From CAYJAZ01 sp964368455 (GTDB taxonomy: Bacteria > Desulfobacterota > Desulfovibrionia > Desulfovibrionales > Desulfovibrionaceae), in NCBI GenBank assembly GCA_964368455.1, contig CAYJAZ010000002.1:101317-165316 (forward strand): DNA of 64,000 nt. Direction: 5' to 3'. The stretch's first letter is position 1. Each line of letters begins with the position of its first letter. Of the stretch, positions 25,892 to 34,623 are shown piece by piece. A program made the translations under genes and the position numbers. Under the pieces are notes generated by a model. It was not told the origin of the DNA and searched no databases. It saw only the letters and a program-made list of their open reading frames with translations.

Positions 25892-26739
25892 AAATAGAAA
25901 TATATATAAAGCACGAAAGCAAGAATTATTCTATAATAGGCAAAAATTCTAAAGGTAAATTTAGAAACAAAATTGATAAAGAATTTAATTGCTAATAGGG
26001 CGAAAACAAAAGAAGAAATCGTTCCAACAAGAAGAAATTCTAAATCTTGCATGGTAAAATCTTTATAGGAAGATGCTAGGTCAAATAAAGAAGCGGCAAC
26101 AATAATTGGAACAGCGGCAAGAAAAGAATATTCTGCAGCTGTTTTTCTTGTGAGTTTTAAGCAAAGCCCACCCATAATAGTAGAGGCAGATCGAGAAAAG
26201 CCTGGGCAAAGAGCAAGAATTTGAAAAAAACCTAAAGACAAAGCTGTTTTAGAATTCATTTTGTCTATACTATCAATTGCTTGTGCATCTGCTTCTTTTT
26301 TTTCTGTAGCAGAAAGGGCAGTCGTCTTTTTTTCGTGTATATATTCAATAATTAAAATAAAGAAAGCACCAACAACTAAAGAAAAAAGCACAGCTTTAAC
26401 GCTAAATAATTGCTTTATTTGCGAATGAAAAATAAGACCGATTAAAGAAGCGGGTAAGGAAGTGAGAAAAAGAAGCCATAAGCCGTATATTCCAGAAAAA
26501 ACAGGTGCTTTTCCTTGTGCGTCTTTTTGTGGAAATAATAATCCCCAAAAACGTGAAAAATAGAGCATGATGACGGCGAGCATAGCTCCAATTTGGATAA
26601 TAACTTCAAATTTTCCAGCTTCTAAAGTGCCAGATAAGATAGTATTTGTTAAAATCAAATGGCCTGTAGATGAAACAGGTAAAAATTCTGTCAATCCCTC
26701 AACAAGGCCCATAATAAGTGCGAAAAAAAATGTATCCAT
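25888..26739 (-). CDS. uppP: Undecaprenyl-diphosphatase
   Basis: Membrane phosphatase that recycles undecaprenyl pyrophosphate for peptidoglycan and LPS synthesis and gives bacitracin tolerance (BacA). Catalytic motifs EGLTEFLPVSSTGH (near the N-terminus) and PGFSRSAST are intact; about eight membrane segments, 283 residues. The ATG overlaps the tetR stop by one base (TAATG). Overlaps the ttcA-like gene tail by 4 bases on the opposite strand. Confidence 0.95.
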   Translation of the reverse strand: MDTFFFALIMGLVEGLTEFLPVSSTGHLILTNTILSGTLEAGKFEVIIQIGAMLAVIMLYFSRFWGLLFPQKDAQGKAPVFSGIYGLWLLFLTSLPASLIGLIFHSQIKQLFSVKAVLFSLVVGAFFILIIEYIHEKKTTALSATEKKEADAQAIDSIDKMNSKTALSLGFFQILALCPGFSRSASTIMGGLCLKLTRKTAAEYSFLAAVPIIVAASLFDLASSYKDFTMQDLEFLLVGTISSFVFALLAIKFFINFVSKFTFRIFAYYRIILAFVLYIYFYF

Positions 26740-27305
26740 TAAGAAATAGCTCTTTCAATAAAGCCAAGTGCTTCTTCGTAGAGGTTTTTGCCAGCATAAG
26801 GAGTGAGAACTTTAGTTCTATTTACACCAACAAGCATTGAAACAATGACTTGTTCCGTAGCCTGAATAGGTAGTTCACGAATTGAACCATCACGCATTCC
26901 ACGTGTAAGGCCTTGCTCTAAAATCATGTGTACTTCAGTAAATTTATCAAAAATAATTTGTCTGTCGGCTGAAACTTTCATGTCAGAATAAGGTGAACAA
27001 CGAACTAAAACAAGCCAATTTGAATCTGGATTGATAGTAAAATCAAGATAGGCTTTGCAATAAGAAAGTACGGCTTCTTTGCCAGTTTGAGTGTTTTCCA
27101 CAGCTTTATGTAGGACATTAACAAAGTCTGTCAGCACATCCATTCCAGCAGCCATAAATAATCTTTCTTTATTACCATAATGATGTGTCAAAAGTCCGAG
27201 GGCAACATTTGCTTTTTCTGAAACTTTTTTAAAAGTTGTTTCTGTATAACCGTATTCTCCGAAAAGCTCTTTTGCCGCATAAAGAAGTGCTTCTTTCTTT
27301 GTCAT
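26739..27305 (-). CDS. TetR-family transcriptional regulator
   Basis: 188-residue repressor with an N-terminal helix-turn-helix (AAKELFGEYGYTETTFKKVS, then VALGLLTHHYGNKERL) and a variable helical ligand domain. ATG 27305 is chosen over the in-frame TTG at 27320 because GGAG lies 5-6 nt upstream of it. It is translationally coupled to uppP, so it may control uppP together with itself. The ligand is unknown. It carries the YfiR/CerR-type helix features but subfamily is not resolved. Confidence 0.88.
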   Translation of the reverse strand: MTKKEALLYAAKELFGEYGYTETTFKKVSEKANVALGLLTHHYGNKERLFMAAGMDVLTDFVNVLHKAVENTQTGKEAVLSYCKAYLDFTINPDSNWLVLVRCSPYSDMKVSADRQIIFDKFTEVHMILEQGLTRGMRDGSIRELPIQATEQVIVSMLVGVNRTKVLTPYAGKNLYEEALGFIERAIS

Positions 27306-27430
27306 AAAAATCTCCGTCAAGCAATGTAGAAATAAAAACTGTTTAACTAACCAATTTGTATCTTAATTCAAAAAAGAACTCAAGAATTAACTTCAAGCAA
27401 TTAAAAAAATAAGGCATTTTAAATGCATCT

Positions 27431-27475
27431 AAACAAAAATAAACTGCTAAAAATAGAATTTTCAGCAGTTTATTT
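27431..27475 (-). terminator. Rho-independent terminator after pheT
   Basis: A 12-bp inverted repeat AAATAAACTGCT (27437-27448) with AGCAGTTTATTT (27464-27475) is followed on the minus strand by a T-rich tail. It separates pheT from tetR-uppP. Confidence 0.75.
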
Positions 27476-27504
27476 ATAAAGATTAAATTCAATATAAGAA
27501 GAAA

Positions 27505-29943
27505 TTACATCTTAAGATCTAATTGTTCTAATAAAGTTTTGACTAATTTATCCTTTTGCTTATCGACTTCTTTGTCTTCTAAGGTTTTTTCCTTAGATCT
27601 AAAGGTTAATCTAAAGGTAAGGTTGTGTTCGTCTTCTTTGTCTTTTGGCTGATAAAGATCGTGTAATTCGACTTTTTCAAGCAAAGAAGATTTTGTTGCA
27701 TAAAGTGTATCGATAATTTCTTGTACAGCTAAGCTATGCTTTGCTCTCACAGTGATATCTCTACGCACAGGAGGATAAACAGGTAAGTCACTGAATTGAA
27801 TTGTGTTTTGAGCAGAAAGTCCACGTAAAGCACAAAGATTGATTTCAGCGTACCATACATGCTCTCTTGCATTGTAATAGTCTGCAATTTCTGGTTTAAT
27901 TCTGCCCATCACAGCAACAACATTATTTGCGTCTGCTAATGGCGAATCTGTAAGAACTAATTCAACTGCAGGGCTAAGATATGGATGTTGAGCTGCTTTT
28001 TGCATCTTTGGCATTGGAAGATTTAAAAAGTCTTCAAAGAAAGTTTCTACAATACCTTTTAAATCAACATATTCAAAAACGTCTTCAGTATAATTTGGAT
28101 GCGGGAAATGGCAATAGCGTTCGCCTGTAAGCAAGATACCCATTCTTCTTGTTTCGTGAACAGAAGTTTCAGATTTTTTGTCTTGTACAAAAGTTTGTGC
28201 AATTTCAAAGAGTTTGAGTGAGGTGTTGCCATGTCCCATATTGACTTTTAATGCATTCAGTAAGCCTGGTGCTATATCAGTACGCAAAACATTTTGTTCT
28301 GCTGTAAGTGGGTTTGCAATACTTACACGTGGTTCTTTTGCAACATTTAATCTATCAAGATCTTCATGCCCAACAAAACTATAGCATACGCATTCATTAA
28401 GGCCTCTGCCTGCCATAAAATGACGAGCACGTACCAAGAATGGATGACGAGTTTCAGGCTTACCACACATGCCTAAATCACGTGCAATAGCAGGCAAGAT
28501 TTCTGGCACTTCATCAACGCCATAAACTCTTACTACTTCTTCAATAAGATCAGCTTCTCTTGAAATATCAAGTCGCCATGATGGCGGAGTGATGCAATAA
28601 GTGTCTTCTCTTTTCACAACTTTACAACCTAAATCTTTAAGCGTTGAAGCACAAAATTCTTCAGCAACTTTAAAGCCTAAGAGATCTAAGCAGCGTTGGT
28701 AAGAAAATTCAATTTCTTGTGGTAGAGCGAAGTTTTTTTCAGATGCAACAACACCATTTTTGATTGTTGCTCCTGTAACTTCTTGTAAAAGATAGGCACA
28801 ACGATCACGTGCAAAATCCACAATAAGAGGATCTACGCCACGTTCGAAACGGTAAGAAGCATCAGAAGAAATACCAAGTCTACGAGCTGTTTTTCTGATG
28901 AATGATGGATTGAAAATCGCAGCTTCAAGGAATATTTTTGTAGTTTTATCTGTGATTTCAGAGTTTAAACCACCCATAACACCACCAAGACCGATATTCT
29001 TTACAGTATCGGCTATCATGATATCATTTTCTTTTAAAGTGCGTTCTTGCCCGTCAAGAGTAGTGTATTTGTCATTTTCTTTAGCAGAAACAACACGTAT
29101 AGTGTCGCCTTCAATGCAATCTCTATCAAAAGCATGTTGTGGTAAGCCTAATTCCATAAGAACATAGTTTGTCACATCAACAACATTTGAAATAGAACGT
29201 ATGCCAATAGCATTTAGACGGTATTTAAGCCAAGCTGGAGATGGGCCAACTTTAGGATTTTCAAGTAATCTGCCTGTATAATAGTAAGACAAATTCTTGT
29301 CTATATCTAATTTTACATTGGTTTCATCTTTGCTATCATCTAGATTTAATTCGCATTTTGGTAATGTAAGTTCAAGATTGAAAGCCATTGCAACTTCTCT
29401 GGCAAAACCAAGAACAGAAAGGCAATCCATTCTATTTGGCGTAATGCCAATTTCTAGAACTTCTTTATCTAAGTTCAAAGCATCAACTAAAGAAGCACCA
29501 CAGATGAGCTTTTCTTGTGGCAAAATATCGTTCAATACCATGATACCATTATGTTCATCAGAAAGTTTTAATTCTCTTTCAGAACAAATCATACCGCTAG
29601 ATTCGACATTTCTTAATTTTGCTTTTTTAATCTTCATACCTTCTGGCATGACTGTGCCGACTTTTGCAACAGGAACATATTGTCCCTGTCCGACATTTGG
29701 AGCACCGCAAACAATTTGTACGTCTGCTTCTTCGCCAACGTCTACAGTACAAACAGAAAGCTTGTCTGCTTCTGGATGTTTTGCACATTCTTTGACAAAG
29801 CCAATGACAATAGGTTCAATTTCTTTATAAGGTTCAAGCACATTTTCAAGTTCTAAGCCGAGCATAGTCAGCTTATCGCCTAATTCTTGTGCACTTCCCT
29901 CATAGGGAACAAATTCTTTTAACCAAGCTAGTGAAAGGAGCAT
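27505..29943 (-). CDS. pheT: Phenylalanyl-tRNA synthetase beta subunit
   Basis: Forms the alpha2-beta2 enzyme with PheS. Domains in order: EMAP-II-like tRNA-binding domain (about 40-150), B3/B4 editing domain (about 205-400), B5 domain (about 400-475), core and C-terminal anticodon-binding FDX-ACB domain (about 715-812, YPPVRRDITV). 812 residues is full length. AAGGA lies 6 nt before ATG 29943. It is separated from pheS by ackA, unlike the usual adjacent pheST pair. Confidence 0.97.
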   Translation of the reverse strand: MLLSLAWLKEFVPYEGSAQELGDKLTMLGLELENVLEPYKEIEPIVIGFVKECAKHPEADKLSVCTVDVGEEADVQIVCGAPNVGQGQYVPVAKVGTVMPEGMKIKKAKLRNVESSGMICSERELKLSDEHNGIMVLNDILPQEKLICGASLVDALNLDKEVLEIGITPNRMDCLSVLGFAREVAMAFNLELTLPKCELNLDDSKDETNVKLDIDKNLSYYYTGRLLENPKVGPSPAWLKYRLNAIGIRSISNVVDVTNYVLMELGLPQHAFDRDCIEGDTIRVVSAKENDKYTTLDGQERTLKENDIMIADTVKNIGLGGVMGGLNSEITDKTTKIFLEAAIFNPSFIRKTARRLGISSDASYRFERGVDPLIVDFARDRCAYLLQEVTGATIKNGVVASEKNFALPQEIEFSYQRCLDLLGFKVAEEFCASTLKDLGCKVVKREDTYCITPPSWRLDISREADLIEEVVRVYGVDEVPEILPAIARDLGMCGKPETRHPFLVRARHFMAGRGLNECVCYSFVGHEDLDRLNVAKEPRVSIANPLTAEQNVLRTDIAPGLLNALKVNMGHGNTSLKLFEIAQTFVQDKKSETSVHETRRMGILLTGERYCHFPHPNYTEDVFEYVDLKGIVETFFEDFLNLPMPKMQKAAQHPYLSPAVELVLTDSPLADANNVVAVMGRIKPEIADYYNAREHVWYAEINLCALRGLSAQNTIQFSDLPVYPPVRRDITVRAKHSLAVQEIIDTLYATKSSLLEKVELHDLYQPKDKEDEHNLTFRLTFRSKEKTLEDKEVDKQKDKLVKTLLEQLDLKM

Positions 29944-29974
29944 GTTGTATCCTTAAAATTCAATAGTATAAATA

Positions 29975-31177
29975 TTAGGCATTGATGAGTTTTTGAGTTG
30001 TCAATGCGATTTCTAATTCTTCATTTGTTGGGAAGATAACGACAGGAATCTTTGAAGATGGCAATGAAATCACTCGTGGATCGCCACTTCTTTTGAGGTT
30101 TTCTTCTTTATTTAATTCAATACCAACAAAGGAGAGATTGTCTGTAACGCCTTCACGTACAAATTCATCATTTTCGCCAATACCGCCAGTAAAGACTAAA
30201 GCGTCGATACCGTCTAATTCAAGCATATATGCACCAACATACTTACGTATTCTTTGTACAAACATCTTGAAAGCAAGTTCAGCTTCTTTATTGCCTTCTT
30301 CTCTTGCAGCGTGTAAATCACGCATGTCATTCATGCCACAAACACCTTTGAGGCCAGATTTTTTATTGAGAAGATTGTCCATTTCTTCGGCAGTATAGCC
30401 TTCATTTTTCATCAAAAATGGAACAACAGCTGGATCGATATCACCAGAACGAGTGCCCATCATAAGGCCTTCTAATGGTGTTAATCCCATTGTTGTATCA
30501 ATACAAATTCCATTTCTCACAGCTGTCATAGAACAACCATTGCCTAAATGGCAAACAATAAGCTTGCATTCTTCTGGTTTTTTACCCAAGAATTTTGCAG
30601 CTTCACGAGAAACATATTTATGTGAAGTGCCGTGAAAACCATAACGGCGGATATTGTATTTCTTTGAAATTTCTTTTGGTAATGGATAAGTATAGACATG
30701 TTCTTCAATATTTGCATGAAAAGCAGTATCAAAAACAGCAACGTTTGGAAGTGATGGGAATAATTCTTCCATAACTTCAATACCTGCCAAGTTTGCAGGA
30801 ATGTGCAATGGGCCAAGTGGCTCATATTCGCGAACAATTTGCTTAACTTCATCAGTGACTAAGCATTCTTTTAAAGAGCCACCAAGCAATACTCTGTGTC
30901 CAGCAGCTGAAATTTCAGAAGCGTCTTTGATAACGCCTTTATCTGCTGAAGTGATCATTGCCATAACTTCAAGCATACCTTCTTTATGTGTAGCAAAAGG
31001 TTTTTCTGCTTTAATTTTTTCTTCTTTATCAGTGTCTGGGAAACGCTTATATACTAATGTTCCCATGTCTTCGCCTATTCTTTCAACTAAGCCAGAGCAA
31101 AGAGGCTGATTTGTTTGCATGTCGATTAATTGGTATTTAAAAGATGATGAGCCAGCGTTAATAACTATGATTTTCAT
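29975..31177 (-). CDS. ackA: Acetate kinase
   Basis: Converts acetyl-phosphate and ADP to acetate and ATP, a substrate-level ATP step in Desulfovibrio-type metabolism. Signature NAGSSSFKYQL at the N-terminus, HTAFH-type active-site segment (FDTAFHANI), CHLGNG and GLTPLEGLMMGTRSGD are all present; 400 residues. AAGGA 8 nt before the ATG. pta is not adjacent. The gene lies between pheS and pheT on the same strand; 31 bp to pheT. Confidence 0.97.
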   Translation of the reverse strand: MKIIVINAGSSSFKYQLIDMQTNQPLCSGLVERIGEDMGTLVYKRFPDTDKEEKIKAEKPFATHKEGMLEVMAMITSADKGVIKDASEISAAGHRVLLGGSLKECLVTDEVKQIVREYEPLGPLHIPANLAGIEVMEELFPSLPNVAVFDTAFHANIEEHVYTYPLPKEISKKYNIRRYGFHGTSHKYVSREAAKFLGKKPEECKLIVCHLGNGCSMTAVRNGICIDTTMGLTPLEGLMMGTRSGDIDPAVVPFLMKNEGYTAEEMDNLLNKKSGLKGVCGMNDMRDLHAAREEGNKEAELAFKMFVQRIRKYVGAYMLELDGIDALVFTGGIGENDEFVREGVTDNLSFVGIELNKEENLKRSGDPRVISLPSSKIPVVIFPTNEELEIALTTQKLINA

Positions 31178-31295
31178 ACGAATATTCCTTTTTTGTTTTG
31201 CTATTTGTCTTAACTTGAGAAAAATCCCCGAAAGAAAATTTCTGAGAAAGGCAATATGTTTTATTGTTAGACTATATTAAAACTAAAGTGAGCTT

Positions 31296-32357
31296 TTATG
31301 CCCTTCTCCAAGAATCGCCTTGCGAAAATTGACTAAGGAAGCGGACGTCGTTTTCAAAATTCATTCTTAAATCGTTGATGCCGTATTTAAGCATTGCAAT
31401 ACGTTCAACACCTAAACCAAAGGCAAAACCTGTGATTTCTTTTGGATCGTAGCCAACGGCTTCAAAAACAGCAGGATCTACCATACCAGAACCAAGAATT
31501 TCAAGCCAACCTGTGGTTTTACATATTCTACAAGGTTCGTTATTCAATTCACCAACACCCTTACAACGCATACAACTTACGTCAACTTCCATACTAGGTT
31601 CTGTAAATGGGAAGAAAGATGGACGGAAACGTAATTTTGTTTCGTCGCCAAATAAACCTTTACAAAGAGCAGAAAGTATACCGCGAAGGTTGGCTAAAGA
31701 AATTTTTTCGCCAACTAAAAGGCCTTCTACCTGATGAAACATAGGTGTATGAGTGAGATCTGAATCTCTTCTATACACTTTACCTGGTGCAATAACAGCA
31801 AGAGGCGGTTTACGCTCTTTCATAGCACGCACTTGCATTGGCGAAGTGTGTGTTCTGAGTAAAATTTTATCTGCAATAAATAAAGTATCTTGCATGTCAC
31901 GAGCTGGATGATCGTGTGGGAAATTGAGGGTTTCAAAATTGTAATAATCTGTTTCTACCTCTGGCCCAACAACAACATCAAAACCGCATTCTTGTAAGAT
32001 GCGGCAAATATCTTCCATAACAAGATTTATTGGATGTATAGATCCTTGCCAAGATTTTCTTGCTTGCATGGTGTGATCAAAAGAATCAACAAATTCTTGT
32101 TCTTGCTTTTTGACAAGTTCTGCTTTCTTGCTTTCTATAGCAAGTGTGATTTTTTCTTTCACCACGTTAACAGCTTGCCCAAATGCAGGTCTTTCTTCTT
32201 TTGAAAGTTCCGCTAAGCGTGACATAAGAGCAGCTATTTCGCCCTTACGGCCTAAATATTCTACTCTTAGTTTTTCAAGACTATCCAAAGACAAAGCCTG
32301 ACCAAGTTTTGCTTCTAGAGCTTGGGTCAGGCTATCTAATGTTTCATGAAGACTCAT
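31296..32357 (-). CDS. pheS: Phenylalanyl-tRNA synthetase alpha subunit
   Basis: Class II catalytic subunit. N-terminal coiled-coil tRNA-binding region (about 1-90), then motif 2 (FHQVEGLLVG) and motif 3 (GFAFGLGVERIAML). A CxxC...CxxC-like cluster (SCMRCKG, then PCRICKTTG) near residues 255-285 may bind zinc, as in some PheS proteins. 353 residues. AAAGGG precedes ATG 32357. Downstream of rplT across a terminator-like hairpin. Confidence 0.97.
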   Translation of the reverse strand: MSLHETLDSLTQALEAKLGQALSLDSLEKLRVEYLGRKGEIAALMSRLAELSKEERPAFGQAVNVVKEKITLAIESKKAELVKKQEQEFVDSFDHTMQARKSWQGSIHPINLVMEDICRILQECGFDVVVGPEVETDYYNFETLNFPHDHPARDMQDTLFIADKILLRTHTSPMQVRAMKERKPPLAVIAPGKVYRRDSDLTHTPMFHQVEGLLVGEKISLANLRGILSALCKGLFGDETKLRFRPSFFPFTEPSMEVDVSCMRCKGVGELNNEPCRICKTTGWLEILGSGMVDPAVFEAVGYDPKEITGFAFGLGVERIAMLKYGINDLRMNFENDVRFLSQFSQGDSWRRA

Positions 32358-32387
32358 ACTGGCCCTTTATGAAGTTATTAAGAAGTT

Positions 32388-32423
32388 AAAAAAAGTGGTA
32401 AAATAAAGATTTTACCACTTTTT
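32388..32423 (-). terminator. Terminator-like hairpin between rplT and pheS
   Basis: A 15-bp inverted repeat (32390-32404 with 32409-32423) around the core AGTGGTAAAAT, followed on the minus strand by a T-run. It ends the rpmI-rplT transcript at least partly, so pheS may rely on readthrough or attenuation. Confidence 0.8.
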
Positions 32424-32433
32424 AGATGCACAA

Positions 32434-32784
32434 TTAAGCCTTTGCTTTTACAGCTTCAACAATTTGAGCAAAAGCGGCTTTATCTCTTACTGCTAGATCA
32501 GCAAGCACCTTACGGTTTAGCTCGATGCCAGCTTTTTGCATTGCATTCACAAAACGTGAATAGCTCATGCCGTGTTCACGAACCGCTGCGTTAATACGCA
32601 TAATCCAAAGTTTACGGAACTCTCTTTTCTTAACTTTACGATCGCGGTAAGCGTATACTAATGAGCGTTCAACTGCTTCTCTTGCAGTACGGTACAATTT
32701 ATGGCGTCCTGAACGGAAGCCTTTGGCCATGTCTAAATACTTTTTATGCCTACGGTGTGAGGCAAGCCCTCTCTTTACGCGCAT
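32434..32784 (-). CDS. rplT: Ribosomal protein L20
   Basis: 116-residue, highly basic 23S rRNA-binding protein needed early in 50S assembly; in many bacteria it also represses its own operon by binding the leader. The sequence begins MRVKRGLASHRRHKK and has the family's FRKLWIMRINAAVR segment. AAGGAG lies 8 nt before the ATG. Co-transcribed with rpmI. Confidence 0.98.
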   Translation of the reverse strand: MRVKRGLASHRRHKKYLDMAKGFRSGRHKLYRTAREAVERSLVYAYRDRKVKKREFRKLWIMRINAAVREHGMSYSRFVNAMQKAGIELNRKVLADLAVRDKAAFAQIVEAVKAKA

Positions 32785-32880
32785 GGACTTTCTCCTTACT
32801 CTTCTTCGACGAGGCGGAAGGTTATGCCAGCCGAAGATCTAAATGTTAAACTAAAATTTGTGTGAGCCAGATTGCTTAAT

Positions 32881-33078
32881 TTAAGCGTATGGCATCATTC
32901 TTTTAACAGCTTTTTCATTTGTGCTGTCAACGATTGCAGATTGTCCTAGACGCATTTTTCTTTTCGCATTCTTCTTTGTAAGAATGTGGCGTAAGCCTTG
33001 TTTACGTCTACGGAACTTGCCGCTGCCTGTCACTTCAAAACGCTTTGCAGCGCAACGACGGGTTTTCATCTTTGGCAT
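32881..33078 (-). CDS. rpmI: Ribosomal protein L35
   Basis: 65-residue basic protein of the large subunit (MPKMKTRRCAAKRF, then RRKQGLRHILTKKNAKRKMRL). AAAGGAG sits 8 nt before the ATG. In most bacteria infC precedes rpmI; here the upstream 857 bp contain no gene, so infC has moved or the operon has been split. The mRNA leader would run through hairpin element locus C. Confidence 0.98.
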   Translation of the reverse strand: MPKMKTRRCAAKRFEVTGSGKFRRRKQGLRHILTKKNAKRKMRLGQSAIVDSTNEKAVKRMMPYA

Positions 33079-33101
33079 TTGAGAGCTCCTTTAATTATAT
33101 T

Positions 33102-33230
33102 TGTTTTGCCACTCTGTGGACAAAACCTCGCTTGCAAGAAGCGTGGTTCTTGCTTCGCTCGCTAGGGGATTATCCCCTCAGCCTTTGTTCGCCATAATAT
33201 GGACGAACGATTCCACTCACAAAGTGGAAT
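33102..33230 (+). repeat. Hairpin repeat element, locus C
   Basis: Five hairpins in a row. Hairpin 1 (33103-33126): GTTTTG/CAAAAC with CCAC/GTGG, compared with GTTTCG/CGAAAC in loci A and B. Hairpin 2 (33135-33152): CAAGAA/TTCTTG. Hairpin 3 (33164-33178): AGGGGAT/ATCCCCT. Hairpin 4 (33187-33208) repeats the architecture of hairpin 1: GTTCG/CGAAC with CCAT/ATGG and the same bulged A. Hairpin 5 (33210-33230): ATTCCAC/GTGGAAT. Lies 23 bp upstream of rpmI, on whose leader it would appear inverted. Confidence 0.75.
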
Positions 33231-33329
33231 GAGTTTTATTACATACTTTTAAATTAAAGACAAGCATTTTTTAAGCAAAATTAAATTTTAATAGTCTAAG
33301 AAAATTTTGCAAAGCCTTTTCATAAGTCG

Positions 33330-33930
33330 TGAAAGAACTATTCTCGACTCGTCATTGCGAGGAGTGCAACGACGTGGCAATCCATGTCTTTTTGTTCCTT
33401 ATGTCTCCGAAGGGCAAAGGAAATAATTCCCTTTGCAAACCCTAATATGCAAGATGAGTGCGTAAAATATTGTTTGATATTATAATTTTATTTTTTATTT
33501 GCGAAAAAGTGTTAAAATAGTAAGAAATTAATGTTTACAATAATCAATTTACCATTTGTCACTGTGTTCCAAATGTGCCTTATTCTTTATTGCCTATAAA
33601 AGACATAGATTGCCACGTCCTTCGCTTTGCTCACTCCTCGCAATGACGAGTCTAGTGCATTTAATTTAAGGCTAAGGATTAAAGGTTTTAAATGATAATT
33701 TTATAATAGAACTATTTATTTCACACACATTTGGAACGCAGTAACAAATGGCAAATTAGTTTAAGTAAAAACTATTTTCTTACTATTTTAAAGCGAAACA
33801 GTATTTAAGCGAAGCTTAAAACTTTTTCGCAAATAAAAAATAAATTTTATTCTTTAGCTAAATTCTTACGCACTCGTCTTGCAGACTGGGGTTTCCAAAG
33901 GGGTTCAACTCCTTTGGCCGCCGGAGGCAT
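33330..33930. repeat. REP-like sequences and imperfect inverted repeat island
   Basis: The 857-bp gap between rpmI and tsaC holds no credible ORF. After hairpin locus C it contains two REP-like units: 33346-33383 (core CTCGTCATTGCGAGGAG, plus strand) and 33608-33652 (the same, inverted). It also contains a long imperfect inverted repeat: about 33404-33575 resembles the reverse complement of about 33735-33930, with shared blocks such as TTTATTTGCGAAAAAGT, AAAATAGTAAGAAA, CCATTTGT and GTTCCAAATGTG. The right end has CCTCCGG-CGGCCAAAGG, a low-GC version of a repeat common after Desulfovibrio genes. Confidence 0.75.
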
Positions 33931-33935
33931 AAAAC

Positions 33936-34559
33936 TTAATTACTCAAACTGTAGCCTAGTTCTAAAATGCCTTTTAGATCAAAAGCTCCGTTTCTAAGTA
34001 CTTTAATTTTTTTATCAGGCATTATTTCTATAATTGTAGAGGCCAAGCCACCGCTTGGTGTTTCGCCCATATCTAGGAGGGCATCTATTTCAAGTTCTTG
34101 GTTGAATTCTTCTGCTTTTTGAGCAGGAGCTTCTCCGCTTTTATTGGCAGAAGTAGAAATTAAGGGTGCATTGATAAGTTCTGTGAGTATTTGTGGGATA
34201 GTATGCGGGCTTTGTCGTACAACGATAGTGCCTGTATTAGCTGTGATAATAGGGCTGATATGTTTTTTTGCTTTTAACAATATACTTAAAGATTGCGGCC
34301 AAAAATTTGAAGTTATTTCCTCGACAGAAGATAATATCTTTTTGTTTATAGTGGCAATTTCAAGAACTTGTTCAAAATCACGAACAATTAAAGGCAGGGC
34401 AAAAGTGATATTTCTTTGCTTTATTTCAAAAATTCTTTTTACAGCTTCTTCGCTATAGGCGGAACAGCCGATACCGTAAAAGGTTTCGGTTGGATAGGCT
34501 ATAACGGCATTTCTTTTAAGAAGTTTTACAGCTTCTTCTATGGAATGTATGGTTTTCAT
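33936..34559 (-). CDS. tsaC: Threonylcarbamoyl-AMP synthase (Sua5/YrdC/TsaC family)
   Basis: Makes threonylcarbamoyl-AMP from threonine, bicarbonate and ATP for t6A37 in tRNAs. The YrdC domain fills the 207 residues: AYPTETFYGIGC near residue 20, IFEIKQRN, TIVVRQSPHTIP and STSANKSGEA. No long Sua5 C-terminal domain is seen. The RBS is weak; the gene follows the gltB-like terminator, so it may have its own promoter. Confidence 0.92.
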   Translation of the reverse strand: MKTIHSIEEAVKLLKRNAVIAYPTETFYGIGCSAYSEEAVKRIFEIKQRNITFALPLIVRDFEQVLEIATINKKILSSVEEITSNFWPQSLSILLKAKKHISPIITANTGTIVVRQSPHTIPQILTELINAPLISTSANKSGEAPAQKAEEFNQELEIDALLDMGETPSGGLASTIIEIMPDKKIKVLRNGAFDLKGILELGYSLSN

Positions 34560-34569
34560 AAAAATTGTT

Positions 34570-34601
34570 AAAAAAGGGTAAAGAAGAATTTCTTTACCCT
34601 T
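34570..34601 (-). terminator. Rho-independent terminator of the gltB-like gene
   Basis: 11-bp stem AAGGGTAAAGA/TCTTTACCCTT followed on the minus strand by a T-run, 22 bases after the gltB-like stop. Confidence 0.85.
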
Positions 34602-34623
34602 AAAGTTTTAGATGCAAGTAAAA

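Noticed and set aside
33340..33660. CRISPR array
   Set aside because: The repeated units here alternate orientation and are not evenly spaced with unique spacers; they are REP-like elements. No CRISPR or cas gene was seen in the window.
33885..33925. tRNA-like GGGGTTCAACTCC sequence
   Set aside because: Resembles a T-arm but no acceptor or anticodon stems surround it; it belongs to the inverted-repeat arm.
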